Assembly: GCF_002150505.1 (NCBI RefSeq)
Contig: NZ_MSSV01000001.1
Coordinates: 62,001-126,000 of the forward strand
Reading direction: 5' to 3'
Length of the DNA stretch: 64,000 nucleotides
Source: Algoriphagus ratkowskyi
GTDB lineage: Bacteria; Bacteroidota; Bacteroidia; Cytophagales; Cyclobacteriaceae
In this document: piece by piece, positions 52,119-61,517 of the stretch
Position numbering within the stretch: the first letter of the stretch is position 1
How the letters are laid out: each line of letters begins with the position of its first letter
The notes under the pieces: generated by a model
What the model saw: only the letters and a program-made list of their open reading frames with translations
Databases searched by the model: none
What the model was told of the DNA's origin: nothing
Program-made: the position numbers and the translations under genes

Positions 52119-54128
52119 TTAAACTTTCTTCAATACCATTACTGTTCGATTGGGAACATACAATTGTAAACACTGATGCTTATCAGTCGGGTAGCTAATC
52201 GTTTGATCCAATCGCTCAAATCCGCTAAATTCCTTCTCATCGGAATTGAGTAAAATCTTATATTTCCCCGCTGTAGGTACCTGAATAGCAAGTCCGAAAA
52301 ATGACTCTGTAGGGTGGAAGGAGAAGACGAATATCAATCCACTTCTCTCATATGCCAAAATCTTTTTATCTGGATCCAAATGCAGTTGTACTGCAGGTGC
52401 AGCAGCGAGAAGTAGGTAGTCTGTTGCAAGTTTGATGATAGCCTTGTCCCATGCATCAAGCTGTCCATACCGTAGTAATGGATCGTCAACAAGTGACCAT
52501 AATCGTTGTGCATACTGATGGCTCCAGTTATTTCCTTCACGTGGAAAATCGACCCAGTCAGGATGCCCAAATTCGTTTCCAATAAAATTCAAATATCCTT
52601 CACCACCTAGGGTAAGAGTGACCAGTCTGATGAGTTTATGGAGGGCAATTCCACGATCTACTGTCAAATTTTGCTGCAGGACAGACATAGAAAAATACAT
52701 CTGTTCCTTCATAAGCCTGAAAGCGAGTGTTTGATCTCCTACTAGTGCTTGGTCGTGACTCTCGGCATAGCCAATAGATCTTTCTGCCTGAGGTCTATTG
52801 GTGAGTTGATGCCAAAGTTCGAACATGTCCCACTCTTCATCTTGTTTATGTTTTAATGTTTTGATCCAAAAGTCAGGAACTCCCATTGCCATCCGGAAAT
52901 CAAACCCAATTCCTCCGTCTGCGATCGTTCTTGCAAGACCTGGCATGCCGCTCATATCTTCAGCGATAGAGATATTTTCCTCCTTTAATGTATGGATAAG
53001 GGTGTTTGCAAGCTGCAGATATAATACTGCGTCTTCATCTACATTATCGTCAAAATATAAATCGACCGAATCAAAATCCATAAATAATCCGTGATGCGAA
53101 TACATGATGGAAGTCACACCATCAAATCGAAACCCATCAAAATGGAACTCCTCTAACCAATAGCGAATATTTGAAAGCAAAAACTGCTGTACTTCCCGCT
53201 TAGCGTAGTCAAAGACTTTGGAGTCCCAGGCTTCATGATATCCTTTCTCGCCAGGATGAAAATATTGATGTTGGCTACCATCAAATTCATTAAGACCTTC
53301 ATTTACATTTTTGATTGCATGGGAATGTACTATATCCATTACCACGGCAATTCCCATTTCGTGTGCTTTGTTCACCAAAGATTTCAGCTCCTCTGGAGTA
53401 CCAAACCTGGAAGTCGGTGCAAAGAAATTGGAAACATGATATCCAAATGATCCATAATAAGGATGCTCCATTATTGCCATCATTTGAATGGTATTATATC
53501 CAGCAGCTTTGATTCTCGGAAGGGTAAATTCTTCAAACTCTTGATAGGTTCCCACCCCCATTTTCTCCTGAGCCATTCCCACATGACACTCATAGATCAG
53601 AGGTTGTTTAAGACTATTCTTGGTGGAAAAAGAATTGTCTGTCCATTTGAAATCGGCTGCAAACCAAAGTTGACCTGCCACGTCATGCGTATGCTCATCC
53701 TGAATCACTCTTCTGATATAAGCTGGTATTCTATCTAATTCCCCATTATCAGCAATCACGTGGACTTTTACTTTGCTGCCATGCAGGAAGCTGTCTTTGT
53801 ATTGGTCAAAGGGTAGGAAAATTTCCCAATCGCCACGCCCGCTCTTTTTCATTGGATGTGAGCGTCGATCCCAATCGTTGAAGTCCCCAAAAAAATAGAG
53901 TTGCTTGGCTGCAGGTGCCCATTCCCTATAAACCCATCCTTTTCTCCAAACTTCGAAGTGAATCCCATAGAAATTATGGTTCGATGCATATTCGAGAATA
54001 TTGCCACTGAATTCATCTATCCCTATTATAGCTTCTTGGTATCGGTCAAATCTTTGCTGGATTTGAGGTTCATATTCTGCTAGCCATTGTTCTTCTCTGA
54101 TTAAAGCGAGTTTCTGCGAATCTTCCAC
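52119..54128 (-). CDS. glgB: 1,4-alpha-glucan branching enzyme (eukaryotic-like type)
   Basis: GH13 enzyme that makes alpha-1,6 branches in glycogen (669 aa). The CBM48-like N-terminus is YREWAPAAKQLYFFGDFNDW. The catalytic residues are Asp336 in DGFRFDGVTS, Glu390 in SIAEDMSGMP and Asp459 in YAESHDQALVGD. The motif wording (DGFRFDGVTSIMYSHHG) is closer to the eukaryotic GBE1 type than to the longer bacterial GlgB. No other glycogen genes are in view. Confidence 0.92.
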   Translation of the reverse strand: MEDSQKLALIREEQWLAEYEPQIQQRFDRYQEAIIGIDEFSGNILEYASNHNFYGIHFEVWRKGWVYREWAPAAKQLYFFGDFNDWDRRSHPMKKSGRGDWEIFLPFDQYKDSFLHGSKVKVHVIADNGELDRIPAYIRRVIQDEHTHDVAGQLWFAADFKWTDNSFSTKNSLKQPLIYECHVGMAQEKMGVGTYQEFEEFTLPRIKAAGYNTIQMMAIMEHPYYGSFGYHVSNFFAPTSRFGTPEELKSLVNKAHEMGIAVVMDIVHSHAIKNVNEGLNEFDGSQHQYFHPGEKGYHEAWDSKVFDYAKREVQQFLLSNIRYWLEEFHFDGFRFDGVTSIMYSHHGLFMDFDSVDLYFDDNVDEDAVLYLQLANTLIHTLKEENISIAEDMSGMPGLARTIADGGIGFDFRMAMGVPDFWIKTLKHKQDEEWDMFELWHQLTNRPQAERSIGYAESHDQALVGDQTLAFRLMKEQMYFSMSVLQQNLTVDRGIALHKLIRLVTLTLGGEGYLNFIGNEFGHPDWVDFPREGNNWSHQYAQRLWSLVDDPLLRYGQLDAWDKAIIKLATDYLLLAAAPAVQLHLDPDKKILAYERSGLIFVFSFHPTESFFGLAIQVPTAGKYKILLNSDEKEFSGFERLDQTISYPTDKHQCLQLYVPNRTVMVLKKV

Positions 54129-54212
54129 GTATTATTTAATTAGCTGATCTGAATTTATAAAAATGTAGGAGGAAATTACCAATTAAGCACTTTAGAATTT
54201 TCTTTCTTTAAG

Positions 54213-54253
54213 TATAAAAAAAAATCAGCCTGAAGAAATTCGTCTTCAGGCTG
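54213..54253 (-). terminator. Terminator of mtaB
   Basis: CAGCCTGAAGA pairs perfectly with TCTTCAGGCTG (11 bp, 6-base loop). On the minus strand it is followed by a long T run, 27 bases past the mtaB stop. Confidence 0.88.
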
Positions 54254-54279
54254 TTTTGACACATTATATAGAGTGAACT

Positions 54280-55599
54280 TTAATGCTTTTCAAAAACCAT
54301 TTCTGGCTCTAGCACTTCGACATTTCCTTTTTCATTGATTAGATCCAGTGTTACCACCTTAAGTTCATTGATTAGCATAGGGTCATATTTGGCTGCTACT
54401 CGAATGTAATTTTCGGTGAAGCCGTGGATTTTACCATCCTCTACATCTTCTTCGAAAAGCACGGTGAAAGTTTTTCCCAGGTTTTCAGTATAGAATTTCC
54501 TTCTTTTTTTCTCAGAAAGAATCCTAAGCATTTTAGATCGCTCATTTCTCTTCTTCATAGGAACTACCTCATCCATCTCAGCAGCTCTCGTATTAGCTCG
54601 CTCGGAATAGGTGAATACGTGCAGGTATGAAATGTCTAGCTCATTCAGGAAGATATATGTTTCGAGGAAAAGCTCATCTGTCTCACCTGGAAATCCTACA
54701 ATCACATCTACACCTATGCAAGCGTGTGGCATTAAGGTTTTGATCTTCGTCACACGATCTACATAGAGCTCACGAAGGTATCTTCTGCCCATTTTTCTCA
54801 AAATTGTATTAGAGCCAGATTGTAGCGGGACGTGAAAGTGAGGAACAAAGCGCTTTGATTGTGCAGCAAAGCTTATGATCTCATTGGTAAGTAAGTTGGG
54901 TTCGATGGAAGAGATTCTCAAGCGATTGATGCCTTCGACCTTGTCAAGCGCATAGACTAGGTCTGCAAATCGCTCATTTCGTTTTCCGTCTACTATTCCA
55001 AAATCACCGATATTCACACCCGTCAACACGATCTCATTGACACCGGTAGCAGCGATTTCGTGTGCAGATTGCACTACGCTCTCAATTGTATTACTCCTGC
55101 TTTTGCCTCGGGCTAGAGGAATGGTACAGAATGCACAACCGTAATTACAGCCATCTTGTACTTTCAGGAAAGTCCTCGTGCGGTCATTTATTGAATAAGC
55201 ATTATTAAAGACTGTAGCTTCTTGAATCTCTGAAGCCAAGACCTTAGTCTCTTGCACTGCTGCAAAATCATCCAAAAGTTCAATCAAGCGAAACTTCTCA
55301 GCTGCTCCAAGTACAGCATCGACTCCAGCGATCTCAGATATTTCCTTTGGTTTCAGTTGTGCATAGCATCCAATGATAGTCACATAAGAGTTAGGTGATA
55401 TCTTTTTAGCCTCCCTTACAATTTTCTTACATTTTTTGTCGGCATTCTCCGTAACCGAACAGGTGTTGATGATAAAAATATCGGGATTATCCTGAAAATC
55501 AACTTTCAAATAGCCCTTTTCTTCAAATTGGCGACTGATAGTTGAGGTTTCGGAGAAATTTAGCTTACATCCTAGTGTATAAAAGGCTACTTTTTTCAC
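54280..55599 (-). CDS. mtaB: tRNA t6A37 methylthiotransferase
   Basis: Radical-SAM enzyme that converts t6A37 to ms2t6A37 in ANN-decoding tRNAs (439 aa). The N-terminal cluster ligands are Cys11, Cys47 and Cys78 (TLGCKLN, NTCSVTE, IGCYAQ). The radical SAM cluster is CNYGCAFC (Cys151, 155, 158), followed by IPLARGKSRS. A TRAM domain ends the protein. With miaE at 17.9 kb the window holds two enzymes of tRNA position 37 modification. It is divergent from glnA. Confidence 0.94.
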   Translation of the reverse strand: MKKVAFYTLGCKLNFSETSTISRQFEEKGYLKVDFQDNPDIFIINTCSVTENADKKCKKIVREAKKISPNSYVTIIGCYAQLKPKEISEIAGVDAVLGAAEKFRLIELLDDFAAVQETKVLASEIQEATVFNNAYSINDRTRTFLKVQDGCNYGCAFCTIPLARGKSRSNTIESVVQSAHEIAATGVNEIVLTGVNIGDFGIVDGKRNERFADLVYALDKVEGINRLRISSIEPNLLTNEIISFAAQSKRFVPHFHVPLQSGSNTILRKMGRRYLRELYVDRVTKIKTLMPHACIGVDVIVGFPGETDELFLETYIFLNELDISYLHVFTYSERANTRAAEMDEVVPMKKRNERSKMLRILSEKKRRKFYTENLGKTFTVLFEEDVEDGKIHGFTENYIRVAAKYDPMLINELKVVTLDLINEKGNVEVLEPEMVFEKH

Positions 55600-55750
55600 A
55601 ATTACGCTTCTGACAATGAGATTACAAAGGTAATTAATCTTAGCTTGTTTTCAATTTGCCAATTTTTCACCAGAATTAACCCTGTTTCGAGCTAAATGGT
55701 GTCTTTTTAAGATGATTTATTGAATTATGTGTAATTTTTATCAAAAATGA

Positions 55751-55765
55751 GGTCAAAAATTGACC
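55751..55765. promoter_or_regulatory. Palindrome GGTCAA-aaa-TTGACC upstream of glnA (possible operator)
   Basis: A perfect 6-bp inverted repeat with a 3-base centre lies 65 bases before the glnA start and 151 bases before mtaB. The size suits a dimeric repressor or activator site. No regulator is identified. Confidence 0.4.
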
Positions 55766-55829
55766 AAATTCGTTTTGGAAAGCAGAATTTTCTATTATTG
55801 TGTATAATTTCAAACCACATATTGTAGAA

Positions 55830-57992
55830 ATGGCAACACTAAGACAACAAGCATTATTAATGGTGCAGAATAGACAGCGAGTAGCTGTAAAGGCACCATC
55901 GACCAAAATCTCAGATTATTTCGGTGTGAATACCTTTGGTATCGCACAGATGAGGGTATCATTAGCTCCTTCAGTCTTCAAAAAGGTGATGGAAGCTATT
56001 GATAAAGGAATCAAGATCGACGGAACTACTGCAGAAGAAGTAGCTTCTGCAGTAAAGACTTGGGCATTGTCCAGAGGAATTACGCATTATACCCACTGGT
56101 TTCAGCCTCTTACTGGTTCTACTGCAGAGAAGCATGATTCATTTTTTGACGCTTTAAGTGGTATGGAAAAATTTAAAGCATCATCTCTTGTTCAGCAGGA
56201 GCCAGATGCGTCTTCTTTTCCTAATGGTGGGATTCGTTCTACTTTTGAAGCAAGAGGATATACGGCTTGGGACCCTACTTCTCCAATTTTTATCTTTGAA
56301 AATACACTTTGTATTCCAACTATTTTCGTGTCTTACACGGGTGAAGCTTTGGATTATAAAACTCCATTATTGAAATCTGTTGAGGCAATCAATGATGCAG
56401 CTGTAGCCATCTGTCAGTTGTTTGACAGAAACGTTAAAAAAATTACTCCCTCTCTAGGTATAGAGCAAGAATATTTTGTGATCGACAAAGCACTTTTCAC
56501 AGCTAGACCAGATTTGGTAATGGGTGGAAGAACAGTTTTTGGTCATAGTCCTGCTAGAGGTCAGCAGTTGGATGATCACTATTTTGGTTCTATTCCTACC
56601 CGAGTGAAAGACTTTATGGTCGACTTTGAAACTGAAGCACTTAAGCTGGGCATTCCAGTGATGACCAGACATAACGAGGTTGCTCCAGGTCAATTTGAAG
56701 TTGCTCCTTTATTTGAAGAAATCAATAAAGCCACGGATCATAATCAATTATTGATGGATGTGATGGAGAAGGCAGCTGAAAGGCATGACTTGAAAGTGCT
56801 TCTTCATGAGAAGCCTTTTGCAGGAGTGAATGGTAGTGGGAAACATAATAATTGGTCTTTGATCACTGATACTGGAATCAATCTTTTTCAGCCAAGCAAC
56901 TCTGCAAGAGAAAATCTCCAATTCCTTACATTCTTAGTAGCAACCATAAAAGCTGTATATGACCATTCAGATTTATTGAGAGCTAGTATTGCATCAGCAG
57001 GCAATGATCATAGACTTGGTGCTAATGAAGCTCCTCCAGCAATTATTTCAGTTTTCTTAGGCGCAACGCTTACTGAAGTGTTAAATGAGCTTGAGAAAAA
57101 TGGCAATATCAAAATTGAGAAGGGAGATAATATGTATATGAAATTGGGTATCTCTAAGATTCCTGAAATCATCCTTGACAATACTGATAGAAACAGAACT
57201 TCTCCATTCGCTTTCACTGGAAATAAATTTGAATTCCGTGCAGTTGGATCGCAGGCCAATTCTGCAGGACCAATGACTGTCTTAAATGTGATCGTAGCTG
57301 AGGTATTGACGGAAATGGCTAAGGACATTGACAAGGAAATGAATGCCGGCAAGGAAAAGAAGATTGCTATCGTAAACGTATTGAGAAAATATATTAAGGA
57401 TAGCAAGAAAGTTCGATTTGAAGGCGATGGTTATTCAGATGAATGGGCGGCTGAAGCACAGAAAAGAGGCTTGTCTAACTTAAAGTCTACCCCTGTGGCA
57501 TTGGATGTTTATGCTACAAAAGCTACTAGAGAGCTTTTTGATAGACATAAAGTTATGAACAGTATCGAAGTTCATGCTCGTCACGAAATTATGCTTGAGA
57601 GCTTCATGAAGAAAATTCAGATTGAAGGTCGAGTGATGGGCGACTTGGCGTTGAACCATATTATTCCAACTGCAATCCTTTATCAAAATAAGATTATTCA
57701 AAATGCGAATGGTCTGATGGGACTAGGTTTAGATAATACTGCTGCTGTAGAGACGATCAAAGAAGTGTCTAAGCACATAGAGTCTTTGAAGTCTAATATC
57801 ACAGCTATGGTGGAGGCTCGTAAGAAACTTAATAAGGAGACTGATATAGTGAAAATGGCGAAGGGCTACCAGACAGATGTCAAAGAAGCTTACTTTGACA
57901 AAATTCGATATGCAGTAGATAAGCTTGAGCTATTGGTTGACGATGAGTCATGGCCATTAGTGAAGTACAGAGAGATGCTTTTTCTTAGATAG
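55830..57992 (+). CDS. glnA: Glutamine synthetase type III
   Basis: ATP-dependent synthesis of glutamine from glutamate and ammonia, by the long type III enzyme (720 aa) typical of Bacteroidota and cyanobacteria. Markers are GSTAEKHDSFFDAL, SLGIEQEYFVID, VMTRHNEVAPGQFEVAPLFEE, GVNGSGKHNNWS, LGANEAPPAIIS and NRTSPFAFTGNKFEFRAVGS. The ATG at 55830 is chosen over the upstream GTG at 55800, because MATLRQQAL begins the family's N-terminus. Confidence 0.96.
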   Translation: MATLRQQALLMVQNRQRVAVKAPSTKISDYFGVNTFGIAQMRVSLAPSVFKKVMEAIDKGIKIDGTTAEEVASAVKTWALSRGITHYTHWFQPLTGSTAEKHDSFFDALSGMEKFKASSLVQQEPDASSFPNGGIRSTFEARGYTAWDPTSPIFIFENTLCIPTIFVSYTGEALDYKTPLLKSVEAINDAAVAICQLFDRNVKKITPSLGIEQEYFVIDKALFTARPDLVMGGRTVFGHSPARGQQLDDHYFGSIPTRVKDFMVDFETEALKLGIPVMTRHNEVAPGQFEVAPLFEEINKATDHNQLLMDVMEKAAERHDLKVLLHEKPFAGVNGSGKHNNWSLITDTGINLFQPSNSARENLQFLTFLVATIKAVYDHSDLLRASIASAGNDHRLGANEAPPAIISVFLGATLTEVLNELEKNGNIKIEKGDNMYMKLGISKIPEIILDNTDRNRTSPFAFTGNKFEFRAVGSQANSAGPMTVLNVIVAEVLTEMAKDIDKEMNAGKEKKIAIVNVLRKYIKDSKKVRFEGDGYSDEWAAEAQKRGLSNLKSTPVALDVYATKATRELFDRHKVMNSIEVHARHEIMLESFMKKIQIEGRVMGDLALNHIIPTAILYQNKIIQNANGLMGLGLDNTAAVETIKEVSKHIESLKSNITAMVEARKKLNKETDIVKMAKGYQTDVKEAYFDKIRYAVDKLELLVDDESWPLVKYREMLFLR

Positions 57993-58014
57993 TACTTCTT
58001 AATATGATATTGAA

Positions 58015-58044
58015 AGCCGTTCCGAAAGGGACGGTTTTTTTTTC
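58015..58044 (+). terminator. Terminator after glnA
   Basis: GCCGTTCC-gaaa-GGGACGGT forms an 8-pair stem with two wobbles, followed by nine T. Confidence 0.82.
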
Positions 58045-58238
58045 AATATTAACTTATCTGTAAATTAACCTAATTCTTTAGTCTATATGAATAACTGTTA
58101 TTTTTTACTACTCTGAGTAAGTACAATAACCTATTGTAAAGTGTTGATATTATGAAAATATAATAGGATAAATGCTTTACATAATAGAAAAAATGCATCA
58201 AAAGGGCTTCTTTTATAAAGAAAATGCAAACATCACCT

Positions 58239-58268
58239 TTGAATGATAGTTGTTTTCTCTAGCTTTAT
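58239..58268 (+). promoter_or_regulatory. Candidate Bacteroidota promoter of susC, conserved with the second copy
   Basis: TTG at 58239 and TAGCTTTAT at 58260 are 18 bases apart, near the -33/-7 (TTG, TAnnTTTG) arrangement of Bacteroidota. The same pair with the same spacing occurs upstream of the second SusC gene at 63548. The following leader is about 180 bases and contains the hairpin AAAGAATC-catttgt-GATTCTTT at 58388-58410. No gene lies in the gap 58045-58450. Confidence 0.6.
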
Positions 58269-58450
58269 ATCCCCAATTATATTGTGCTGAATCTTTATGT
58301 ATATTGTCATAAATGGTTGGATTCAAGAAATTTAGTATAAAACCTAATTACAAATGTGATGGAAAACTTTTCACCAAAAATTCGACTAAAGAATCCATTT
58401 GTGATTCTTTAAATTGAAATCAGTTTATTGTAAACTTAAATTTATCAGCT

Positions 58451-61400
58451 ATGAAAAAAATTTTATCAATTGCTTTTGCTCTGGGGTTTATGCTATGTGC
58501 AGTGCATGTAGTACAAGGCCAGAGTAGGGTTTTGAAAGGAGTAGTGACTGGGGCCCCTGATGGATTGCCTATGCCAGGGGTTACTATCTTTGAGAAGACT
58601 AGTAAAACAGGTACTACTACAAATGCGGACGGTGAGTATTCATTGTCAATTAGTCCAAATTCAGTTTTGGTTTTTTCTTTTATTGGTTACTCTTCTCAGC
58701 AGATCGAAGTAGGTAATCGTACCGAATTAAATGTATTATTAGAGGAAGATGCTAGTGAGCTTTCCGAAGTTGTAGTTACTGCTCTAGGCATTAGCAAGGA
58801 CAAAGAAACCTTGGGTTATTCGGTGACTCAAGTAGGTAGTGAATCCCTTACTACTGCTCGTGAGACCAACGTTGCTAACTCTCTAGCTGGCCGAGTTGCC
58901 GGTTTGGTGGTAAAAGGCACAAACAGCGGTCCAGGTGGAACATCTAAGATCACATTGAGAGGTTTACCAAGTATCAGTGGTACTGGATCTCCACTATATG
59001 TAATCAATGGTATTCCTATGGATAACACGCAAAGAGGTTCCGCCGGTCAGTGGGGTGGAGCAGATGCCGGTGATGGTATAGGTAACCTTAGCCCAGATGA
59101 TATCGAAACAATGACTGTTTTGAAAGGTCAGGCTGCTTCGGCACTTTATGGATCCAGAGCTTCCAATGGTGTTATTTTGATTACTACCAAAAAAGGAGCT
59201 AAAGGTGGCGATTGGTCTTTGACTTATACTATGAACGTAATGGCAGAAAATCCAGTGGATTTCACAGATTTTCAAAATGTATATGGTCAAGGTGTTGGAG
59301 GGATAAAGCCAACTACAGCGACTGATGCGCAAACATCTGGTCGTTTAGCTTGGGGTTCCAAGATGGATGGTAGCTCAGTTATTGGTTTTGATGGAAATCA
59401 GTATCCTTATTCTCCTTCTAATGATCGTTACATTGACTTCTACAGAACTGGAACGAATTTCACCAACACAGTATCTATCTCTAAAGGATTGGGTAGTGAT
59501 GGATCTTTCAGAATGTCTGTTTCTAATCTTGATGCGAAATCAATCGTTCCAAATAGTGGAGTAGATAGATTGTCGATAAATTTGAATGTAGAGCAGAACA
59601 TTACAGATAAGTTTACTGTAACTGCGATGGTAAACTACACGGATCAGCAATCTACCAATGTTCCGAACTTAAGTGATGGCCCTAAAAATCCAAACAACTT
59701 CTTGTTGCTAGCTCCAAATATTAGCCAAAGCATTTTTGCTCCTGGTTTTAACCCAGACAATGGAGCTGAGACGGTGTTTAGTGATGATATCTATGTTACT
59801 AATCCTTACTTCATATCAAATCAAGGTGTCAATGACATCGGAAGAAAGCGTACTATTTCTGCTGTATCAACTAAATATAGCTTTACGAAAGATATCTACG
59901 CGATGATCCGAATGGGGAATGACGCTTCCAATGATGACTTTTTCGGGGTAGATCCTTCAGGGCTTGCTTATTCTGCAAACTTACAAGGGGGTCTTAATGG
60001 AAGAGGTCAATCTACCAGATCTGAAACCAACATTGACGGTATTTTAGGTGCTAACTTTGATTTAACAAGTAAGCTGAATCTGGATCTATTGGCTGGTGCG
60101 AATAGAAGAAACAATAAGTATGAGGCAGTAGGAGTTGGCGGAAGTCGTTTCGTGATTCCTTACTTGTATTCTCCATTCAACGTAGAGAATTTCTCAAGAT
60201 CTTATAATTACAATGAAAGAGAAGTTCAATCTGCATTCTATTCAGTTGGTATCGGTTATAACAACATCTTAACTTTGACCACAACGGGTAGATATGATGT
60301 CTACAGCACTTTACCTACGGACAACAATAGTATTTTCTCTCCCTCAGTGGCAGCAGCATTTGTTTTTGATCAGTTGATCGATATGCCGGCACTTGATTTT
60401 GGTAAGTTTAGAGCCTCTTATGCTGTGACAAGTGGAGAGCCATTTGATGCCTACCAAAGTACATTTTATTATAATTCTGCAAACTCTTTCAATGGAGTGC
60501 CAGCAGGATCTTCTCCTACATCTCTTCCTAATCTGAACTTAAAGCCGTTCACTACAAGTGAGCTTGAGTTAGGTTTGGATCTTAGTTTCTTCAATAACCG
60601 TTTAGGTTTTGATATAGCTTACTATGAGAAGGAGACGCATAATGAGATCATGAATGCTAATTTGAGTATTACTTCAGGTTTCAATAGCTCAGTAGTTGCT
60701 ACTGGTTCTACTAGTAACAAAGGATTGGAAGTGTTGGTAACTGGTACTCCAGTGCAAACCACAAACTTCTTCTGGAAAACTTCATTCAACATGTCAAAAG
60801 TGAAAAATGAAATTCTAAGCACAGATCCTAATAATAATCCGATCAATTTGGGACAAAATAGAGGAACGCTTGGTAATGCTATCACTGCTTACGTGGTAGG
60901 AGAATCTGGACCTCAGATCAGAGCATATGATTATGCTTATAATACAGATGGAAGCATCCAGGTGAATGAGGCTGGACTTCCTGTTCGTGGTGAATTGATC
61001 AACATGGGTACAGTATTACCTACACTATATGGTGGATGGAATAACGAATTCAACTACAAAGGTATTTCTTTCTCTTTCTTGATAGATTACAACTATGGTA
61101 ATAAGGTCCTTTCTGCGTCTGAGTTCTACTCCATTTTCAGAGGACTAAATCAAGTTACTCTTGAAGGAAGAGAATCCGGTGTGACAACTGGTGGTGTAAC
61201 TGCACCTGCACAAGCCTATTACCAAGCTTTGGCACAAAATGTAACAAGCACAAGTGTTGTTGATGGTGATTTTATTAAGTTAAGACAGTTGACTTTGGGC
61301 TATACTTTCCCTGCAAAATGGTTTGGCAACACACCGATCTTGAAAGGTTTGAGTGCATCTCTAGTCGGTAGAAATCTTGGTTTTATAATGCGTAAAGCTA

Positions 61401-61516
61401 AGAACATAGACCCTGAAGCTAATTTTGGTTCTAACATTAGTTATACAGGTATTGAAGGTGGTAACCTTCCAAGCACTAGATCTTTTGGTTTCAACCTTAA
61501 TTTCAAATTGAATTAA
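58451..61516 (+). CDS. SusC/RagA-type TonB-dependent outer-membrane transporter
   Basis: Outer-membrane importer (1021 aa). A signal peptide (about 1-23) is followed by a CarboxypepD_reg-like domain (VLKGVVTGAPDGLPMPGVTI) ending near residue 95. The plug region contains SEVVVTALGISKDKETLGYS, SLAGRVAGLVVKG and LRGLPSISGTGSPLYVINGI. A ~750-residue barrel follows with SSGNGV-like and GVILITTKKGAKGG, and it ends in SFGFNLNFKLN. It is 1 base before the SusD gene, so both act as one uptake unit, probably for a glycan or peptide. Confidence 0.95.
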   Translation: MKKILSIAFALGFMLCAVHVVQGQSRVLKGVVTGAPDGLPMPGVTIFEKTSKTGTTTNADGEYSLSISPNSVLVFSFIGYSSQQIEVGNRTELNVLLEEDASELSEVVVTALGISKDKETLGYSVTQVGSESLTTARETNVANSLAGRVAGLVVKGTNSGPGGTSKITLRGLPSISGTGSPLYVINGIPMDNTQRGSAGQWGGADAGDGIGNLSPDDIETMTVLKGQAASALYGSRASNGVILITTKKGAKGGDWSLTYTMNVMAENPVDFTDFQNVYGQGVGGIKPTTATDAQTSGRLAWGSKMDGSSVIGFDGNQYPYSPSNDRYIDFYRTGTNFTNTVSISKGLGSDGSFRMSVSNLDAKSIVPNSGVDRLSINLNVEQNITDKFTVTAMVNYTDQQSTNVPNLSDGPKNPNNFLLLAPNISQSIFAPGFNPDNGAETVFSDDIYVTNPYFISNQGVNDIGRKRTISAVSTKYSFTKDIYAMIRMGNDASNDDFFGVDPSGLAYSANLQGGLNGRGQSTRSETNIDGILGANFDLTSKLNLDLLAGANRRNNKYEAVGVGGSRFVIPYLYSPFNVENFSRSYNYNEREVQSAFYSVGIGYNNILTLTTTGRYDVYSTLPTDNNSIFSPSVAAAFVFDQLIDMPALDFGKFRASYAVTSGEPFDAYQSTFYYNSANSFNGVPAGSSPTSLPNLNLKPFTTSELELGLDLSFFNNRLGFDIAYYEKETHNEIMNANLSITSGFNSSVVATGSTSNKGLEVLVTGTPVQTTNFFWKTSFNMSKVKNEILSTDPNNNPINLGQNRGTLGNAITAYVVGESGPQIRAYDYAYNTDGSIQVNEAGLPVRGELINMGTVLPTLYGGWNNEFNYKGISFSFLIDYNYGNKVLSASEFYSIFRGLNQVTLEGRESGVTTGGVTAPAQAYYQALAQNVTSTSVVDGDFIKLRQLTLGYTFPAKWFGNTPILKGLSASLVGRNLGFIMRKAKNIDPEANFGSNISYTGIEGGNLPSTRSFGFNLNFKLN

Positions 61517-61517
61517 T

